Part shown: piece after piece, positions 31,286 to 41,960 of the stretch
Numbering within the stretch: the stretch's first letter is position 1
Layout of the letters: each line of letters starts with the position of its first letter
Source of the DNA: Prorocentrum cordatum
Taxonomy: Eukaryota; Sar; Dinophyceae; Prorocentrales; Prorocentraceae
Assembly: GCA_963575745.1 (NCBI GenBank)
Contig: CAUYUJ010000936.1
Coordinates: 192,501-256,500, forward strand
Length of the DNA: 64,000 nt
Reading direction: 5' to 3'
The notes under the pieces: generated by a model
Database searches by the model: none
Told to the model about the DNA's origin: nothing
What the model saw: the letters and a program-made list of their open reading frames with translations, nothing else
Translations under genes and position numbers: made by a program

Positions 31286-32171
31286 TCAGACCGTGGCAGG
31301 TCGATCTTTCGTCAGTCCGTCCGCTAGCATAGCATCGCTGTGCACCCAGCGTATCTGAAGGGCCGTCTGCTCCTTCTGTGATCGAATACCAAGACACTCG
31401 ATACTCGTACGTTTGTCACGTAGTTCGAGGCCAGCTGGCTCATTCTTTTCGATCGCGTCATGCCCCGACTTCCCGTCTGTGACAAGGACGCCAGGGCAGG
31501 CTGAGATGGCGTCGTTCACGTGTCTCTTTGAGGTGTAGTCCACCGGGCCGCACTCTAGCTCGTAGATGAGACGTCGGACGTAATTGATTGCGTCGAGGAT
31601 CTCGGTCATCATCTGCACTTCCGCACCGGTACCTCGTCTGGCCACGCGTGGCAGCCTGCAGGATCTCCATGATACAGGTGCCACCGTCTCCGTAGAGCCG
31701 CTGAGGAAACGCAGCGGGGCCAGCACCACGATCTCACCGCCCTGAGATTCGCCAGTAACCCGCGCTGCCCAGACTGCGTCGCCCCAGCCGACCACGGCAA
31801 TCTGGTCGACAGCCGGGATGAGCGTGGCCATCGGCGGTGTCGTTCACGGTGCGGATGAGCTTGTTGATCTTTTGGATGGTCGAGACCGTGGCCGTGGGAA
31901 TCTTGGACTGGAGCAAGGATACTTCTGCATTGAGCCATCGGGCCGATTGCAGTGCACGCCATCCTACGGTGCCAAGTCGGCCTCGTAGATCAGATCGCTC
32001 TTTGTCCGAAGCTCCCTCTGTAGGTTTTCGGCCACGCCTTATCCTGATGGGCTCCACGTTCAGACTGTAGTTGTCCTGAGCGATGTTGCAAGTAACATCG
32101 CCATTCTGTCTGAGATTGATGCCACACTGTACGAAAGCTCGGCTCTCCCAGGGCGTCCACTCGAACGCCTT
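31286..32171 (-). pseudogene. copia RNase H and RT-RNase H connection
   Basis: The connection segment contains WTPWESRAFVQCGINL, then RGRLGTVGWRALQSARWLNA and SLLQSKIPTATVSTIQKINK, typical of copia elements between reverse transcriptase and RNase H. The RNase H part (31286-31831) carries GWGDAVWAAR (first Asp), GAEVQ (Glu), LVTDGKSGHDAI (Asp) and WVHSDAMLADGLTK (last Asp). All acidic residues are therefore present. A frameshift near 31830 separates the two parts. RNase H would remove the RNA strand during cDNA synthesis. Confidence 0.88.
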
Positions 32172-33440
32172 CTAGATGTCGGTGCGCTTCTTAAGGAAGG
32201 CCAGGCTCGTGTGGTCACCAGCGATCATCATATCATCCACGTGTAGGATCACCATGCCGACCAGCTTTAGGCCGTCGCGGATGACCCAGACACAGGGCTC
32301 GCATTGGACAACCTCCAGTTCGAGCTTCTTGAGCGTGTCCTTAAAGTGGAGCCACCATTCGCGAGGACTTCTTGGGCCCTGGAAACGACAGGACAGTTTT
32401 TTAACCGCTTCCGTTTTGCCCTTTCGTTGCCGGATCTGACGCCGTTTTTTTACCGGTTCCGTCACCAGTTTTTGACTGGTTCCGGCTCCGGTTCCAATCC
32501 TGGAGCCGTTTTTGTTGCCGTTCCCGGGGTCCGTTTTTTTGCCTTTTCCATTTTCAAGGGACACTTCTTTGAAAACGGTGAAAAAACAGCCCTGCCGTTT
32601 CGGGGGCCCACTAAGCGCGAGGAGCATGTACGAAGCCGTACATCGGCTTGAGGAATTGTAGGACCTGGTCGTCGCGCATGCCGAAGGCCGGGCGGACATC
32701 TTTCGGCGGGTCCGCATAGATCTTCCTCTTTTCCTCGTCGGTTTCTCCCTGGAGGAGGGCTGTCACTGCGACCGCCTTCTCCAGCTTCCACTTGTGTCTA
32801 GCTGCCATGGCCAGTAGAAGTTGACGTGCCCGTCGGGAGGCGACGGGAGACTCCGTCCGTAAGTGTAGCAGGTCGGGGTCGCGGAAGCCAAGCACAACCA
32901 GGCGTGCCTTGCCCCTGAGGACGTTGCCCTGCTCACCCTTCTTCCAGGTCAGAACGAAGCGGCAACGTAGTAGGCGTGCCGGGTCGACTCCTTGTTTGCT
33001 CAGGATCCTGACCGCCTTAGTGCTGAGAGCTGATGAGCATTCCTTCTGCTGGGCCTCGAGGAGCAGCTTCTTTTCGTCGGGGGTCGCCTTCTTGAAGGAT
33101 ACCTCGACTCGGCCCTTGCGGGTCTGGGATGCAACGTAGTTGCTGGGGTCGTCCATGTAGGCCATCAGCGCAAGCTCGTTGATGATGGGGATCTCCAGCA
33201 TGATGAGCTCGTCGTCCTCCTTGGCCTCGTTGTGCTGCTGTACGCTGTACGCATGGTCCCCATAGAAATTTGCCCTCCTGCAGGTAGTCGGAGAAGGCCT
33301 CTTGGGTAGCAATGGCGACCCGCTGCTTCTTGATGGTTGGCTCGGGCGATCCTGGGGCTTGCCGATGGTGCTTGTTGTTTTCATCAGGTGCCGTAGCTTC
33401 CTCCAGCTCATATGCGTCCGTATCCACGTCAATCGGATGT
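32172..33440 (-). pseudogene. copia reverse transcriptase, interrupted
   Basis: The N-terminal part (33432-32611) contains FVLTWKKGEQG, GKARLVVLGFRDPD and LLAMAARHKWKLEKA, then the palm strand up to PMYGFVHAPRA. The C-terminal part (about 32380-32172) continues EWWLHFKDTLKK, with the catalytic LHVDDMMIAGD. Where related elements carry Asp in the first catalytic strand (KxDVxxAFLQG), this copy reads KAVAVTALLQG, so the first catalytic aspartate seems lost. A 248-bp TIR element splits the two parts. A TAG stop follows at 32172. Confidence 0.9.
32368..32615. mobile_element. 248-bp TIR element (MITE) inside the reverse transcriptase
   Basis: It is flanked by perfect 8-bp duplications CGCGAGGA at 32360-32367 and 32616-32623. 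The ~40-bp TIRs are CTTCTTGGGCCCTGGAAACG... on the left; the inverted right end reads CTTAGTGGGCCCCCGAAACG.... Both continue with CAGG.C.GTTTTTT.ACCG. The 248-bp element plus one 8-bp repeat is 256 bp, the shift needed to bring the two reverse transcriptase halves back into one frame. No coding capacity. The 8-bp duplication is the length used by hAT-type (also P and Merlin) transposases; superfamily unassigned. Confidence 0.95.
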
Positions 33441-33447
33441 TGGGTAG

Positions 33448-34765
33448 CTAGGTCCTTGTGGTCGTCGCTCGGAGGCGCCTCCATGATGACCTCAGCTGGT
33501 GGTTCGGCGTCTCCGTGAGGTAGTTCGGTAGGTTCACCGCCAGGCTGCTGTAGGCCTGGTGGAGCATCTGGATGGCAGGGTCAGGGTCAGCAGTCGCATC
33601 GAGCCAAGGATCTCCCTTGCGTCGCATCCTCCTGGGAGGTCTCGGTCCAGGTACAGGAGGTCCTCCAAGCTCAGGTTGTGCTGAGGGTAGTACGCTGCCT
33701 CCGCCACCACTTGGCCCGAGGCTCCGTGGTGCTCCCTGGGAAACGGGTAGATCGTAGTCGTCGTCGATGGCCCAGGGTCCCTGTGTTTTCTTTCGCCAGG
33801 CTCCAGGTGGCAGCCGCCGGTATACGAAGACCAGGTCGCCTGTCTCGTACTCATTGAAGGACCTGAACCTCGCGGCCTCCGCTCGCTTGACTCGGTCTGA
33901 CGTCTGGATGTGGGCCAGCCGCGAGAGTCGTCGTACCTGGGCGTCTCGGCTGAAGGCACCGTCCTCTAGTTCAGCACTGATGAGAGGTAAGTCGCGTGGC
34001 TCGTCGGACGGGTTGACGGTGGTCCCAGTCGGAGTCCGTCCTGCATAACGTTGAAGGGCGGTGAAGCCGTCGATCCTGATCAGGTCGTTCCTCGCGGCCA
34101 CCTGTAAGCCAATCATCTCGGTAGTCGGCATTTCGGCGGACACCATCTCGTCGAACGCGTCCAGTGCTTCCTTGAAAGCTTCAATAGCTCGCTCGATCTT
34201 GCCGATCTGCCTGTGGGCGTCGGCCGCACAGGGCAGACAGTAAATGCCCAGGCTCTCGACCCACTCTTTAAACTCGTCGGATGTGGCGCTTCCCGCAGGG
34301 TCGTAGCGCATAATCTTTGGGCGTCCAATCCATGGAAACCCTCTCGTAGTGAAAATCTGTCGTAGATCTCTGGCCCGTACCTGGCGAGTCTGTCCAGGAA
34401 TCTTCTTCTCATCGATCAGCCTCACGTAGAGCATGTCGGAGCCGGCGTCGAGGATCGCCAGAGCCATGACATTCGTGCTCGTGCCCCGTCGGACCCATGA
34501 GAATGCGTCAAAGAGTGCTTCGTGACCGTTCTGAGGCTGCTCTGCTGATGACGCAGGTGGTCGCTTCGACGGAGGTCGGTGAGCATCGCAGATGTCGCAC
34601 TTGAAATTCCTTGCCAACCGTCGCTCCTCTGGTCGTGCGCCTCGGTCTCGAAGATAGCGTAGCAGATGAGCTCTAGGAAAATGTCCAAGGTTGGTGTGTA
34701 CCAGCCTGACGTAGCTCTCGAGCTTCTGAATCGTATCCTTGGTGAGGTGGCTCTCTTCGCCGTCC
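33448..34765 (-). pseudogene. copia integrase
   Basis: The N-terminal zinc-binding segment is VRLVHTNLGHFPRAH followed by FKCDICDAH (HHCC). The core carries FDAFSWV (first Asp), MRYDPAGSATSDEFKEWVES (second Asp) and DAHRQIGKIERAIEAFKE (Glu), the DDE triad. A C-terminal SH3-like segment contains NEYETGDLVFVYRRLPPGAW. The frame is open throughout, starting after a single TGA that separates it from the preceding enzyme-like domain. The integrase would insert the cDNA; in this copy it looks well preserved. Confidence 0.92.
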
Positions 34766-34767
34766 TG

Positions 34768-35706
34768 TCAAGGTAGGTCTGTCTCGTCTTCCACCAGCGC
34801 CGGCTCCATAGGTGGCTGCTGAATTGCTGCCAGGCAGTGACAGCGCACAACCTCGTCCTCGAAGTAGTTGGTATTCTGGCTCTTGGTCAGAGCTCGGAGG
34901 ATCCTGCGACACAGCATCTTGGGATAGGCGCCATACGCCTCGATGCGCAGGCTGCTCTCGATCTCCTCGTGGTAGTGGTCTCCACGGCACTGCAAGGGCT
35001 GGAGAGCAACCCAGATCCTCTTGTCGTTCGTCAGGAGCTTCCAGCGCTTCTTCATGAGCTCTCCCGTGTCTGGAGCTCGCAGTCCACACGCACAGCCGTC
35101 CACAATGACCTCGTAGGGCAGTATCTTGTGTAATTCCCTCCAGCAGGTCTTCTGCCACGAGCGACTGTTGTGAGGCTGTTCGGCGAGAGCTGAGCCATGC
35201 AAGTTGAGCACCTGATGCTCGGTGAGACGCTTGTTGTTCTCGAAGATGCGATGGCTCTTCACCCGCTTCTTGCGAAGGTTCTCCTTCTGCTGCTCGTTGC
35301 GCTGGTTGATTTTCTGCATGATTGACCACTGTCCGCAGGGCGGGGTACTGACGAGGATCTTCAGGCTCTTCTCGTTGAGCAAAAACTTCGCCTTGTGGTA
35401 GCCCTGCGGCTTGCTGATCTCGTAGTCGTTGAAGAGGCCAAGCCGTTCGAAGTGGTAGCCTCTCTCGTAGCACACCTGACCCAGGTTCGAGTCCTCGCGA
35501 GTGCAGGCTTCGACCATCGTCATGCGGCCGAAGGTTGCCAATGAGCACATGGCTCCGAACAGAGCCGACCTGGTCGATTGGGTGACCGCCCGAATGGCCT
35601 GACGCTGATGGCCCTTGAGAGGGCGGCTCTCGTCACTAAGCCAGCGTGCTCGCTCGTCCCGGATGTCGCTCAGGCCTTTGTGATCGCACATGTCTTGTGG
35701 CATCAT
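34768..35706 (-). pseudogene. PPC-motif methyltransferase-like domain of the copia polyprotein
   Basis: About 312 residues between linker and integrase. The segment MVEACTREDSNLGQVCYERG is followed by LGLFNDYEIS and ILVSTPPCGQWSIMQKIN, then AEQPHNSRSWQ and VDGCACGLRAPDTGELMKKR, ending with YHEEIESSLR and AYGAYPKMLCRRI. The order resembles a cytosine-C5 methyltransferase fold: a D/E-containing cofactor loop, then a PPC catalytic loop, then an E-P pair. Published work describes dinoflagellate copia elements carrying methyltransferase genes. Assignment here is by motif only; the fold may be related but inactive. It joins the linker frame by a 4-base ATGA overlap. Confidence 0.6.
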
Positions 35707-36602
35707 CCGTACGGCTTCATCTTCAGAATCGGTTCGTTCTTCGCAATACCCCTCTTCAGCTGGCAGCGCGGATGCTGACAGTCATGAGTGTAGTGGGCGG
35801 CGATGGCTGGCCCCACGATGGTGGGTGCCGTCTCCATCTTCTTGATCTCCACCTCCTTCTTGATCTTGGTCGTCGGGGCTGCCGTCCCCTGCTGCTCGAT
35901 GATGTACGCGATGATCCTGTCGATCACCTCCTCCTTCTTCCCCGCCTGGACCAGTCCCCAGCTCTTGCACAGGGACCACAGGTGATTGAGCACCGTGGCC
36001 ATGTTGAGCTGCTCGAGGATCTGCTCCGAGCTGAGCTTCGCAAACGCAGACACCTCCGCATGCTGGGTCAAGAACTCTGACTTTGCGCTCTCGATGGTAT
36101 CGCGCAGCGCTCTGTTCTGCTGGATCTTCGCTGCTGAGGCTGACGACTTGACTGTTGGCACGGGCGGCGCATCTCGAGCTTCTCGTGATGTCCAAGCTCC
36201 GCTGGCCAGGTCGGGAACTTGGTGGACAGAAGCTGCACCGGTAGGCCGTGACTGTCCAGCTTCCACTTCTCGTGATGGACTGTCCTCAGGAACGTCTTCA
36301 GCACTAGTCGCGTCCAGCGCCTCGACGTAGTCCATGACAGCAGCATCTTGCATACCCACATCTCCCAAAGAGGCCGGTGCTCCAGTAGGAAGGTCTCCGT
36401 CAACCTCTTCATATCCTTGTCCCTCTCCGAGCCCGCCAGTGGTAGCTTCTCCCACGCCCACTGCTCCATCTCCTCGTTCTCCCAGCTTCACGTGCTGGCT
36501 CTCTGCTTTGCGGCATTTCGCCTCGCGATTGAGGTTCATGCGAGTATGGAAGATATGGAAGCCGCTGGGGACCAGGCTCCTCGCTGGAATCGTTCGCGCC
36601 AA
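35703..36602 (-). pseudogene. copia polyprotein linker with C/H motif
   Basis: About 299 residues, acidic and proline-poor in the first half. A helical segment (LSSEQILEQLNMATVLNHLW...GKKEEVIDRIIAYIIEQQG) resembles a SAP-like DNA-binding helix pair. Near the end is HYTHDCQHPRCQLKRGIAKN, a possible zinc-binding C/H cluster that leads into the methyltransferase-like region. No enzymatic motif. Confidence 0.6.
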
Positions 36603-36778
36603 AATTGGCTATGGAGGATGATGGTGCAGGGACCTGAGGCTCTGGGAACGTGGGGATCTCGAGGAGGACCTCAGGGGTATGACCAAATGATGTCATATAG
36701 GATGAGGTCGGAGTACGTGTTAGGTATGCCTTTGACGTAGGAGTAGGCGTAGGTAGTGATAACGTACCCGTGGCTCTG

Positions 36779-36902
36779 AGTAATGATGATGTCTCCGTTG
36801 CGGTAAGTAACGATGATGTCCCCGTTGCAGTAGGTAATGATGATGTCCCCGTTGCAGTAGGTAATGCAGATGTCCCCGCTTCAGTAGGTAATGGTGATGT
36901 CC
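36779..36902 (-). repeat. 30-bp tandem repeat inside the copia coding region
   Basis: Four units of 30 bp (GATGATGTCCCCGTTGCAGT plus AGGTAAT) between protease and linker. The unit is divisible by three, so repeat number can vary without a frameshift. Confidence 0.88.
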
Positions 36903-37014
36903 TTTGGCCCTGCGGGGCTTCTCTGGTAGGGGTCGCATCAGAGAGCTTCCGGGAGTCATCTGCAGGGGAATCTGGGAGTTCGCAATCGATCGGCTGCTCG
37001 TCATCACCTTTTTC

Positions 37015-37780
37015 CTACGGCACCGTAGCAGTCTCGGGTGTCGAGGGCGCGCACCCCAAGCTCAGGGTGGCCACGAAGCCAACGTCGGCTTGCGATACAA
37101 GGGGCAGCGCAAGGTGTTCGCTCGGAAGGGCGAGGAGCTTTGCTCGGCGTCCGAGCTTCTTAAAGAAAACGGCGTGTGCCCCGCAATCGATCACAGCTCC
37201 CAGGCGGCTCAAGACGTCAACTCCAATGAGGAGTGATGCATCCGCGTCGAGTATGCTGATCTCGAGCTCGCCCTCCGCACCGGCGATCGTCAGGGGAACG
37301 GTCGCACGGCCGGTGCAGGTCTCGGAGTTACCGTCGCCGAAAAGGAAGGTCGTCGTTCGGCTGACGTCCATCCACGTCCATCTTGATGCTGTTGCCCGCC
37401 TGTTCGTAGATAATGTCCCGTAGCTTCTCAGCAGCCTCGATGCCATTGATGCTGGAGGTGGCGCCGATGTCCAGGATGCCGAAACACTTCGAGGCGGACT
37501 GCTTCACACTCATCAGCATCCGCTCTTCTCCCTGCTGCAAGGTCGCCCAGATGGGCGCGGTCACAGGACGAGGTGCCAGCTCCAGCTCGTAGGTCGGCTC
37601 GTCGGGCTGCCTCTCCGCTTCTGGAAATGTGCCGGAGAAGACGAATTTACTCTGACCCTTCTTCGGGCGGTCACAATCTCCGCGACTGACATTTGATGAA
37701 GCGCGGTCCTTCTGGTCCTTCGTCTCATGATTGCCGCCGCACTTCAAGCACGGGCCCTTCCTGGTTGGACAGGGGCGGTC
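37015..37780 (-). pseudogene. copia zinc knuckle and aspartic protease
   Basis: The knuckle reads CLKCGGNHETKDQ, a CX2CX4HX4C pattern with the last Cys replaced by Gln. The protease begins FGILDIGATSSINGIEAAEK, where DIGA stands for the usual D-T/S-G-A. After a frameshift near 37400 it continues FLFGDGNSETCTGRATVPL and LLIGVDVLSRLGAVIDCG, the conserved second half of retroviral-type proteases. The frame change and knuckle loss argue for an inactive copy. Confidence 0.85.
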
Positions 37781-37831
37781 GCTGCTCCTAGAGCTTGGTC
37801 GATCACGTCGTTGTCCGTCGCCTCGCGCCCT

Positions 37832-38635
37832 TCATTTGGAAGATTCAGAGCCTCTTGACGCTGTCCGTGGTCCGTGGGACTTCTTGTCGTGTGGCGTGCG
37901 CTTTTTTTCCTCATCCACTGGGTAGAACTTCCTTGCTGTCTTCACTCGTCGTAGGAGGTCCCGAGCTTCCTCGAAGCTCCTCTGCTGCGCGGCGAAGACA
38001 GTCTCCGCCTCCTCTATCTCCTGGGCGCTGTAGAGGGGCTCCTCGGGATCCTTGGTGTCCCCCTCAGGCTGGGTGTCGTAGGAGGCTTCCGACTCGTCGT
38101 GGTATCCGTAGCCGTCCTCGATCTCGTCATCGGCATGGATCCTGCCACGCTCTCGGTGACGGTGATCCTTGCCATGCTTCTTGTCGCGATTCGTCAGCTC
38201 GTCGTCTGGCCAGGATACTCGCAGCTGCTCTCCGATGTTGTCGCAGTCGAAGTTAACAGTCACTGCGCTAATCACCGCTGGTCGTTCGGTCGGGGACAGT
38301 CGGGATCTCTGCAGTAGCAACCATCCTCGCAGTTGGTCCAGAGGAATCGCTTGATTGAGATCAGTTCCGAAATCAGGATGCTCTGGGATCTCCTCAAGAC
38401 CCGTCTGGATAAACTCGCAGAGCTTGTAATTCAGCTCCCTGGCCTTCTCGGCGGCATCCTCGGGGCCCTCGGGCTCGACCTTGTAGAGGAGCCAGCTCAG
38501 ATCTGTGTAGAGTGAGTTCCGGTCCTCGGCCCTCTGGGAGAGCCGCTGATGTCTCTGCCTCTTGAAATATTCAGTGACAAAGCCCTCGACAACGTCGTGA
38601 TGGGCTTCGTCATCTCTACTAATGTAGCTCGGCAT
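37832..38635 (-). pseudogene. copia gag-like region
   Basis: About 267 residues upstream of the zinc knuckle. A helical part (VTEYFKRQRHQRLSQRAEDR, LSWLLYKVEPEGPEDAAEKA) is followed by a charged, histidine-rich tail. The position between the 5' LTR and the protease makes it the structural gag segment; sequence similarity cannot be judged by eye. A further frame (38619-38924) may be its displaced N-terminus. Confidence 0.7.
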
Positions 38636-38977
38636 CGGCTCCCAGTTGTCGCGTCGAAGGTTGAAGATCCATCTGGCTAGGTTTTGCTTGCGTCCTGGAT
38701 GGGCTGAGCACCGAGCTTAGCACGAACGTGTCTGAGCAACTCTGTGACGCCGTCGTCTCTCTAGATGCGATCCCAGTCAACGTCCTTGGCGGCCTGTCTA
38801 TCTCGTCCCTCCAGTCGTCGCCATAGTCTGGGTTGCAGACATATCTTCCATCGCGACGGGTCCCTCTGATATAGGTTTGACGTCTCTCTCGTAGTCGTCT
38901 ACCGTGGTGAGGTCTCCATTCCATTTGGGTACGATGTCGTCGCCATGGTTAGGCTTCGCCATGGCTCTTTGGAATAC

Positions 38978-39522
38978 TGTGGTCCGTAAATCCGTCGTCC
39001 GTGGAGCTTAAAGCTCCGCTACCATGCAATGGTCCCGCTAGAACCACTGCCCCTTGCTGAATCCATGGATCTTGCTCTCCTCTGCTCTCCTGTCGATGTG
39101 CTGCCAACTCTCGATCGTAATGTCGTGGAAGTACGGGCAGTGGGAAGCGCGAGGCTGATCGCGCGATGGTAATAGAAGGGAGCTGTTTACTGTTGCGGGC
39201 CAGCTCGCAATCTTGCGCCTCGAAGGCGCACACCAGAAGTCCAGCGACCTGAGTCGCTGCAAGGCTTGAGCCAAGACGTTTTCGGCAGAAACGTATTGGA
39301 CATTTGTGAAGCGCTTCTAATGAGCCCCTGGGTCTTGGGGCTCTTCAGGGGCCCTCGGGGAGATCATTAGGCATGGCTAAGCTGCAAATAGAGAGTAGGA
39401 AACACGATACGCCGTGAAACGCAGACCTACCTAAACAGGGGCTCCTGTGGAGCCTGAGTGTACATAGTAGCTCACACTCGGCCTCTTGAGGCCATCTGTC
39501 GTTAGTAGGCTCTGGTCAGGTA
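38978..39522 (-). repeat. 5' LTR of the copia-like element
   Basis: 545 bp, the partner of 30414-30959. On the - strand it starts TACCTGACCAGAGCC (TG eroded to TA) and ends GGACCACA. Immediately downstream the - strand reads GTATTCCAAAGAGCC, possibly an eroded primer-binding site for initiator tRNA-Met (copia type); that part is uncertain. Confidence 0.92.
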
Positions 39523-39544
39523 GGCAAAGGCTGCCCCCAAGGCT

Positions 39545-39690
39545 TCTCGGAAACCTCCCCTGTCTGCACCTCCTCCCCCTCCTCCCCCTCCTTCCCTTCC
39601 TCCTCCTCCTCCTCGTTCTTCCTCCTCATCATCATCCTTCTCCTCCTCCTCCTCCTTCTCCTCCTTCCCCCCCCGCCCTGGCTTTTTCTG
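39545..39690. repeat. (TCC)n pyrimidine tract
   Basis: TCC/CTC repeats from about 39560 to 39675, right of the copia element. Confidence 0.9.
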
Positions 39691-40860
39691 GGCCGCGCGG
39701 AACAGGAGCCTTGTTGGTGTGGCCTCCGCCAGGAGCCTGCAATGGCGGGACAAATCGCTCCAGGGTGTTCCAGGGCGCTTTTGAGGCGGCCGCGGCGCGC
39801 GCTGCGTCCCTTTGGGCCCGCCAGCTCTCGGAGACCCGTGCCCGATGCTGCCTCGGCGGGCCCTCGCCTTGCGGTCAGGACAATGAGACGGGGACCACTC
39901 TCGGTTCAGGACGGGGCCCTGGGTCTCTGACCGCTCCCCAGATCTGGGTCGGGGAACCTGTTCGTGTCCGAGGCTTGCCGTGGCCACTCATTGCTTCTGC
40001 CGCGCTCGTCACGGTGACGCGATCCCTGGAGAGCAGGGGAGACGCGGGCAGCTGCGGCTCCTCTCCGCACCCTGCAGCAGCTGCGGCGGCGACAGGCAGA
40101 GACGCTTCCCCCGACGGCGCCGATGGCGCTGCCCGCGTGCCTCGTGCCGCCGACGTCCGCGACCGCCACCCGCGATCGGCACCACGGCGTCAGCAGGCAG
40201 CGGCGGCGACCTGCGCTGCAGCGGCGGCGGTGACAGGCGGAGAGTCCTGCGAGGGCGCCGATGGCGGTGCACGCGGGGCTCGTGGCGCCAGCGCCAGCGG
40301 CCGCCGCCTACGACCGGCATTGGCGCGCGGGTGGTGCGGCTGTCGGGCCAGCGGGCAGGGACCACCTCGGGGGCAATTTCGTTTCCGAATGCCATGTCGT
40401 CCGGAGATCTTGCCGCCTCTTTCCTGCGTCAGTGTCCAAAGGATCACCGTCCCATGCGCACAACGGCGCAGGACTGCGCGCGGATTTGACCCAAAGGCTC
40501 TGGAGCGAAGCTTGAGAATGCATTGGGGCCCCAATCCTGCCGGACTTCCTGGACCGCCTCGGGCGCCCAGACTTACAGAAGTCGCATACAAATCTCGACG
40601 GGCAGGCGTTTTTGCATGCAGTTCTTAACGCTCTGCGTATCCCCGCCAGCCCGTCCACAACCGATCCCTGGGTGAGGTACCTTGGGCTGGGCAGAGTAGG
40701 GCCACATCGTGAAACAAAGAGGGGGCGCGGCCGTCAAGCCGAAGCTCAGGGTCAGCCTCGGCAGATCCCCGAGCCAGCCATGAGTACCGTTTCAGCGCTC
40801 GCGCCGGATGATTCAACCGAAGTTTGGGTCCGCCCAAGCAGCCGCCAGCAACATCCAATC
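39691..40860. other. GC-rich coding-like stretch with a degenerate duplication
   Basis: Between 40070 and 40330 a segment of about 140 bp containing GCGACAGGCAGAG...GGCGCCGATGGCG is repeated once in diverged form. One + frame is open from 39486 to 40628 but has a low-complexity composition (poly-Pro/Leu, Ala/Arg). No domain identified on either strand. Confidence 0.35.
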
Positions 40861-40869
40861 TGGGGACTC

Positions 40870-41294
40870 TGCGGCCTTTTTCGGATTGTTGTTCCCCGAG
40901 GCCTTTTGGGGCCATCTTGGGGCTCTCTGGGGGCCGTGCAGGGGGCCTTCGGACTCTCCAAGGTCGATCCAGGGACCATCGATCCAACAATGGATGGGTC
41001 CTCGATGATCCACGTTCCCCAGTCGGAGCCCGACCATTCGTCTCATGAGACCCTCTAGGGGGGTCGTTTGGGGTGCGCTTGGAGGCCTTTGCGGTCATCT
41101 TGGTGCTATGCTGGACCCTTTCGATGCTCTTATGGGCAACATGGGGGGCCATCTCGGGGCCTCAGGCTTGGAGTCCATCGGAAGCGACAAGGCGGCGAGA
41201 AGGCATACACCACTGAACAGCATATATCTGTTGCATCTGTGGTACCATCTCTTTAAGATGATTCCGGATGCTCTGATCGCCCCACCGCCCCCCC

Positions 41295-41393
<99 letters not shown>

Positions 41394-41510
41394 ACACAGA
41401 CACACACACACACATACACACATACACACACATACACACATACACACATGCACACATACACACACCCACGCACACACACACACGCACACAACCACGCACG
41501 CACGAACTCA

Positions 41511-41563
<53 letters not shown>

Positions 41564-41703
41564 GCGCACGCACGCACGCGCGCAAGCGCACGCGCACGCG
41601 CACGCGCACGCGCACGCGCACGCGCACGCGCACGCGCACGCGCACGCGCACGCGCACGCGCACACGCACGCACACGCGCACACGCACGCACACGCACACG
41701 CAC

Positions 41704-41734
<31 letters not shown>

Positions 41735-41960
41735 ACGCACACACACACACACACACATACACGCAACACGCACACACGTGCACACACACACATCACACAT
41801 ACATATATATATATGCACATATATATATATATATAGGTATGCACACACACGCACAAACACGTCCAGATCCGGGGAGGAGATATGAAAACTGGTAGTAGCG
41901 GTACATCCTTCCCCGAAAGACCCATGTGGATGAACGGGTTGATCCGCTAAACCACCTTTT
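40870..41960 (+). repeat. composite repeat type 3: CTTGGGGCC block, CA/CG arrays and shared tail
   Basis: The CTTGGGGCC block (40890-41165) ends in a core CCATCGGAAGCGACAAGGCG. After about 110 bp comes (CA)n (41299-41385) passing into mixed CACG/CGCA repeats to about 41790, then a (TA)n run. A tail, TTCCCCGAAAG...GCTAAACCACC, lies at about 41900-41955. The core and tail recur around 43 kb and 56-57 kb. Confidence 0.8.

Larger units (their letters stand above)
30414..39522 (-). mobile_element. Ty1/copia-like LTR retrotransposon, degenerate full-length copy
   Basis: About 9.1 kb bounded by two LTRs of 546 and 545 bp. Domains on the - strand run gag-like, zinc knuckle and aspartic protease, linker, PPC-motif enzyme-like region, integrase, reverse transcriptase, RNase H. 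Integrase before reverse transcriptase is the Ty1/copia order. Several frameshifts, at least two in-frame stops between domains and a TIR-element insertion in the reverse transcriptase make it non-autonomous. No clean target-site duplication is visible: GTGAA flanks the left edge and GGCAA the right. It lies among the + strand gene and repeat sequence, in antisense orientation. Confidence 0.93.

Noticed and set aside
30409-39527. 5-bp target duplication of the copia element (GTGAA / GGCAA)
   Set aside because: Two of five positions differ, so it cannot be claimed as a target duplication.
39486-40628. 380-residue frame as a gene
   Set aside because: It starts inside the copia LTR and runs through a TCC array; composition is low-complexity and no domain was seen.
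41095-41925. Cys/Val-rich frame of 276 residues
   Set aside because: Translation of CA/CG dinucleotide arrays.
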